Position numbers and translations under genes: made by a program | Part shown: in pieces, positions 33,923-36,416 of the stretch | Numbering within the stretch: the stretch's first letter is position 1 | Layout of the letters: each line of letters begins with the position of its first letter | Notes under the pieces: model-generated | Seen by the model: the letters and a program-made list of their open reading frames with translations, nothing else | The model's database searches: none | Told to the model about the DNA's origin: nothing | Source: DAOTXN01 sp034435435 | Lineage (GTDB): Bacteria; Chloroflexota; Anaerolineae; S140-20 | Reading direction: 5' to 3' | Assembly: GCA_034435435.1 (NCBI GenBank) | Contig: DAOTXN010000017.1 | Location: forward strand, 1 to 36,416 | Length of the DNA: 36,416 bases

Positions 33923-34783
33923 ATGTCCTCGAATCCTTGCGGGGCAAATCCGTCCAAGTCTTTGTTGGCGTGTGGGGCGCTGATCCTGCTCACAACTTTG
34001 TTCTTTGTCGTCGCCCCCGGCTTGGCCCAGGCTGACACCGGGAGCGAAACGAGTGAGCAGCACATCTCCCCTTATTGGGGCAGCGCCATCAGCCAATGGA
34101 CGCGCTGGATCCTCTATTGGGCAGAGGAGCGCGAGCTAGACCCCGACCTGGTCGCCGCTGTCATCCGCAAAGAATCCATCGGTCGAGCCGAAGCCGAAGG
34201 CCGTTATGGTGGGATCGGGTTGATGATGGTGATGTCGGCCGAGAACGGTCTGACGTGGCGGCCCACGACTCAGGAACTCAAACAGCCCAACATCAACCTG
34301 CGTTGGGGCACCGGCATCCTCAAAGAGATCATCCGTGAAACGGGCGGCAATCTGATCAATGCCCTCGCTGCTTACAACGGCGGTTGGGAGCAGATGAGCT
34401 TGGCCAGCACCCAGAATTATGCTCACAGCGTGCTTACCTTTTACGCCTATGCCATTGCCGCCAACCACGGCTATACCTACCAGGAAAGCAAGGTCTGGAC
34501 CATAGTCCTCATCACCCGGGTGGATGGGCATATCCAGCTCATTCAGACCGACTCATCTGGACATTTTCTCGCCCCCTGCTTTGAAGGCGCAATCGAGTTC
34601 CGTGATATTTACCCCGAAATGAAAAACGCCCCCCGCGTGCGGGTGACCCGCTTTGTCAATGAACAAGGGCGCGAGGTGCTGATCGACGCCTGGCTGTTCG
34701 TCGGCGGGCTGGATCGCAATGTGGGTCACAGGCTGATCGGTGTGTCGAACCGCAGCCTTCCTCGCATTGGGCACCTCCCGTGA
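33923..34783 (+). CDS. Secreted lytic transglycosylase (SLT domain)
   Basis: 286 aa. I start at ATG 33923; the product then has a signal-like hydrophobic stretch (LLACGALILLTTLFFVVAPG) and a possible cleavage site near AQADT. The SLT domain (about 57-165) shows catalytic E84 in VIRKESIG, RYGGIGLMMVM, INLRWGTGILKEII and ALAAYNGGWEQM. It should cleave peptidoglycan glycan strands with 1,6-anhydro ends in the extracytoplasmic space. About 110 further residues after the domain are not recognised. The ribosome-binding site is weak. It follows the dehydrogenase by 22 nt. A cell-wall hydrolase next to a surface glycan locus could help export or anchoring; this is inference. Confidence 0.82.
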   Translation: MSSNPCGANPSKSLLACGALILLTTLFFVVAPGLAQADTGSETSEQHISPYWGSAISQWTRWILYWAEERELDPDLVAAVIRKESIGRAEAEGRYGGIGLMMVMSAENGLTWRPTTQELKQPNINLRWGTGILKEIIRETGGNLINALAAYNGGWEQMSLASTQNYAHSVLTFYAYAIAANHGYTYQESKVWTIVLITRVDGHIQLIQTDSSGHFLAPCFEGAIEFRDIYPEMKNAPRVRVTRFVNEQGREVLIDAWLFVGGLDRNVGHRLIGVSNRSLPRIGHLP

Positions 34784-34785
34784 GT

Positions 34786-34846
34786 AAAGACGAAGGACGA
34801 AGGACGAAAGACGGATGGCGTCGCTAACCGGATTTTCGTCTTTCGT
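34786..34846. repeat. Heptamer repeat with an inverted partner
   Basis: Four 7-bp units (AAAGACG, AAGGACG, AAGGACG, AAAGACG; 34786-34813) lie directly after the transglycosylase stop. ACGAAAGACG (34804-34813) is exactly complementary to CGTCTTTCGT (34837-34846), giving a 10-bp hairpin with a 23-nt loop. It fills most of the gap before the radical SAM gene and ends just upstream of its start. No T-tract follows, so terminator function is doubtful. Confidence 0.65.
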
Positions 34847-34853
34847 ATAGGCA

Positions 34854-36038
34854 ATGATGGTTCTGCGCGGGCAACTGGACGAGCGACCTATCACCCTCAG
34901 CCTGAAGCGCGGCGCGCTGACTGTGGCGCTGGATCAGGATACGGTGCTGGCCTTTGATCGCGCTGGTCGTTTGTGGAGCTTTTACATCGACGGCCACCAC
35001 TTTCGGCGCGGGCTGAACGGGAGCGTGCTGGCCAGGTGGAGCGCAGATGGACAACGCCAACGTCAACACCTGTGGACCAGCGAAGCCGACCTGGTTGTGC
35101 GCCGGGCGGCGCTCACGGCGCGACTCCTGCGCGACCGTCTGGAGTTCGAGGCTCCTCCCGCCATCGCGGGCGAGGTACGGACTAGTCTCACCCGCGCTGC
35201 CGCCTTTGACGTGCCAGCCGCCCGCGCCGACGTGCACCGCTATCACCAGGTCTATCAACCCATCGGCATTCTGCCGCCAGACCAGTATCTGGCGTTGGTG
35301 TTGCAAATGACCGAGGGCTGTTCCTTCAACACCTGTACCTTTTGCAGCTTTTACAAGAACCGCCCTTTTCGCATCAAGTCGCCTGAGGAGCTGCGCCAAC
35401 ACATCGCGGCTGTGCGGGCCTTTCTAGGCGACTCGATTTCACTTCGCCAGGGGATCTTTCTGGCCGACGCCAACGCGCTGGTTGCGCCGCAGCGCCGTCT
35501 TGTAAAACTACTGGACGTGATCAACGCCGAGTTGGGGCCGAACCAACGTCTGTTTGCTTTTCTGGACGGTTTTTCAGGGGCGAAAAAAACGACCGACGAT
35601 TATCGGGAGCTGGCTGAACGAGGGCTAACGCGGGTTTATGTGGGTTTGGAGAGCGGGCACGACCCCTTGCTCAAGTGGCTGCGCAAGCCAGGTCGAGCCG
35701 CCGGCGCGCTGGCGGCGGTGCGGCAAATGAAGGCAGGGGGAGTCGCCGCGGGCGTCATCGTGATGCTGGGCATCGGGGGTGAGCGTTATGCCGAGTCGCA
35801 CGTGCGCGACACCATTGCAGTAGTCAATCGAATGGGATTGGGACGGGGCGATCTGTTGTACTTGTCCGAGTTTTTCCCCTTCGGCACGCCTTACGAAACC
35901 CAGATGGAGGCGCGCGATTTGTGGCCGCTGGATCGCCCACGGATGCAAGCCCAGCGCGAGGCTATCGTCGGCGGATTGCGCTTTGGTCGCGACTGGCCCC
36001 AGGTTGCCATATACGACATCCGCGAGTTCGTGTATTAA
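34854..36038 (+). CDS. Radical SAM protein
   Basis: 394 aa. The radical SAM cluster motif is C156-SFNT-C161-TF-C164 (CX4CX2C, a known variant of CX3CX2C), in MTEGCSFNTCTFCSFYK. The segment LTRVYVGLESGHDPLLKWLRKPG matches the Elp3/HemN-like radical SAM core, and VIVMLGIGGERYAESH is a later core strand. The N-terminal 140 residues, which come before the core, are not recognised. No clear leader or substrate gene is next to it, so the reaction is unknown. It is followed by a 2x[4Fe-4S] protein that could supply electrons. Two ATGs (34854, 34857) are possible starts, each with a weak ribosome-binding site. Confidence 0.85.
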   Translation: MMVLRGQLDERPITLSLKRGALTVALDQDTVLAFDRAGRLWSFYIDGHHFRRGLNGSVLARWSADGQRQRQHLWTSEADLVVRRAALTARLLRDRLEFEAPPAIAGEVRTSLTRAAAFDVPAARADVHRYHQVYQPIGILPPDQYLALVLQMTEGCSFNTCTFCSFYKNRPFRIKSPEELRQHIAAVRAFLGDSISLRQGIFLADANALVAPQRRLVKLLDVINAELGPNQRLFAFLDGFSGAKKTTDDYRELAERGLTRVYVGLESGHDPLLKWLRKPGRAAGALAAVRQMKAGGVAAGVIVMLGIGGERYAESHVRDTIAVVNRMGLGRGDLLYLSEFFPFGTPYETQMEARDLWPLDRPRMQAQREAIVGGLRFGRDWPQVAIYDIREFVY

Positions 36039-36061
36039 GGGGCAGAGATAACTGATCTAAT

Positions 36062-36277
36062 ATGCGTATTGTAAACAGTCTGCATACTGTCGTCACGCCG
36101 CGTATTGACTATGAGCGCTGCCACGTGTGCGGCAAGTGCACGGCGGCCAGGGAATGCAAGTTCAAGGCCATCCTGCGCATCGACCGGGACGAACCGCCCG
36201 CCATCGACGCCAGTCGCTGCGGCGGCTGCGCGGCGTGCGTGCAGCATTGTCCTTTTGGCGCGATTGTGCCGCCATAA
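36062..36277 (+). CDS. Small 2[4Fe-4S] ferredoxin-like protein
   Basis: 71 aa. The first cluster ligands are C20, C23, C26 and C32 (CHVCGKC, then E-C); the second are C53, C56, C59 and C63 (CGGCAACVQHCP). The first motif has five residues before the last Cys and no following Pro, a variation on the usual bacterial ferredoxin pattern. Likely an electron carrier, by position perhaps for the radical SAM enzyme 23 nt upstream. ATG 36062 has no strong ribosome-binding site. Confidence 0.8.
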   Translation: MRIVNSLHTVVTPRIDYERCHVCGKCTAARECKFKAILRIDRDEPPAIDASRCGGCAACVQHCPFGAIVPP

Positions 36278-36416
36278 AACGCTAACTGAAATTACGGTAT
36301 AGTGAGTTGCTTCCACTCCAGAAAACGCCATAATCGTTGTTCAAGCCAAATCGCGATTGTCGTGATGCAGAATACTCCAACGTAGTCAAGATGAGACGAC
36401 AACTTGCACAGGGGAG
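36278..36416. other. Non-coding end of the window
   Basis: 139 bp without a supported gene. AATCGCGATT (36349-36358) is a 10-bp perfect palindrome of unknown meaning. No promoter or terminator could be called. Nothing else is seen. Confidence 0.5.

Overview
The window is GC-rich and every recognisable gene lies on the + strand. No rRNA, tRNA or other strong taxon marker is present. A Chloroflexota (Anaerolineae/Caldilineae-like) origin is my best inference. It rests on the giant secreted FG-GAP/VWA/DUF11 protein with a C-terminal YLPVVM-type motif, the heptamer micro-repeats and the general protein style; it is not proven.

Layout. (1) 219-6779: one very large secreted protein with 14 near-identical FG-GAP blades, a VWA domain, SdrD-B-like and DUF11 domains, ended by a strong hairpin. 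(2) 6879-6958: a TTGACA-17-TAAAAT promoter whose -10 box lies inside a perfect 14-bp inverted repeat, just before a MarR-type EPS-associated regulator. (3) 6972-24888: a very tightly packed unit (gaps of 15 nt or less, many ATGA overlaps). It starts with a complete CMP-pseudaminic acid pathway (pseB, pseC, a methylase, pseF, a pseG-pseH fusion, pseI). An unrecognised probable glycosyltransferase, a Wzx-like flippase, an AsnB-like amidotransferase, a methyltransferase, three GT4 glycosyltransferases and two tandem UDP-GlcNAc 2-epimerases follow. (4) 24905-26087: a MntA/HepT (MNT/HEPN) toxin-antitoxin pair with its own extended -10 promoter, followed by small remnants. (5) 26094-33900: a second polysaccharide unit with an SDR epimerase, a 1469-aa O-antigen ligase/polymerase-TPR fusion, a WecA-type initiating transferase and a nucleotide-sugar 6-dehydrogenase. 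(6) 33923-36277: a secreted lytic transglycosylase, a radical SAM protein and a small 2x[4Fe-4S] ferredoxin-like protein.

How it fits together (inference). WecA-type priming, GT4 elongation, the flippase and the ligase/polymerase look like a Wzx/Wzy-style surface glycan route. Pseudaminic acid and an N-acetylated (perhaps amidated) uronic acid made by WecB plus the dehydrogenase plus the AsnB-like enzyme are likely building blocks. The MarR-type regulator probably controls the operon through the palindrome over its own promoter. Points worth a second look are the palindromic promoter, two G8 tracts in pseB/pseC, heptamer repeats (one at the 5' end of the dehydrogenase gene), the orphan glycosyltransferase after pseI, the polymerase-TPR fusion and the 14-blade repeat array.
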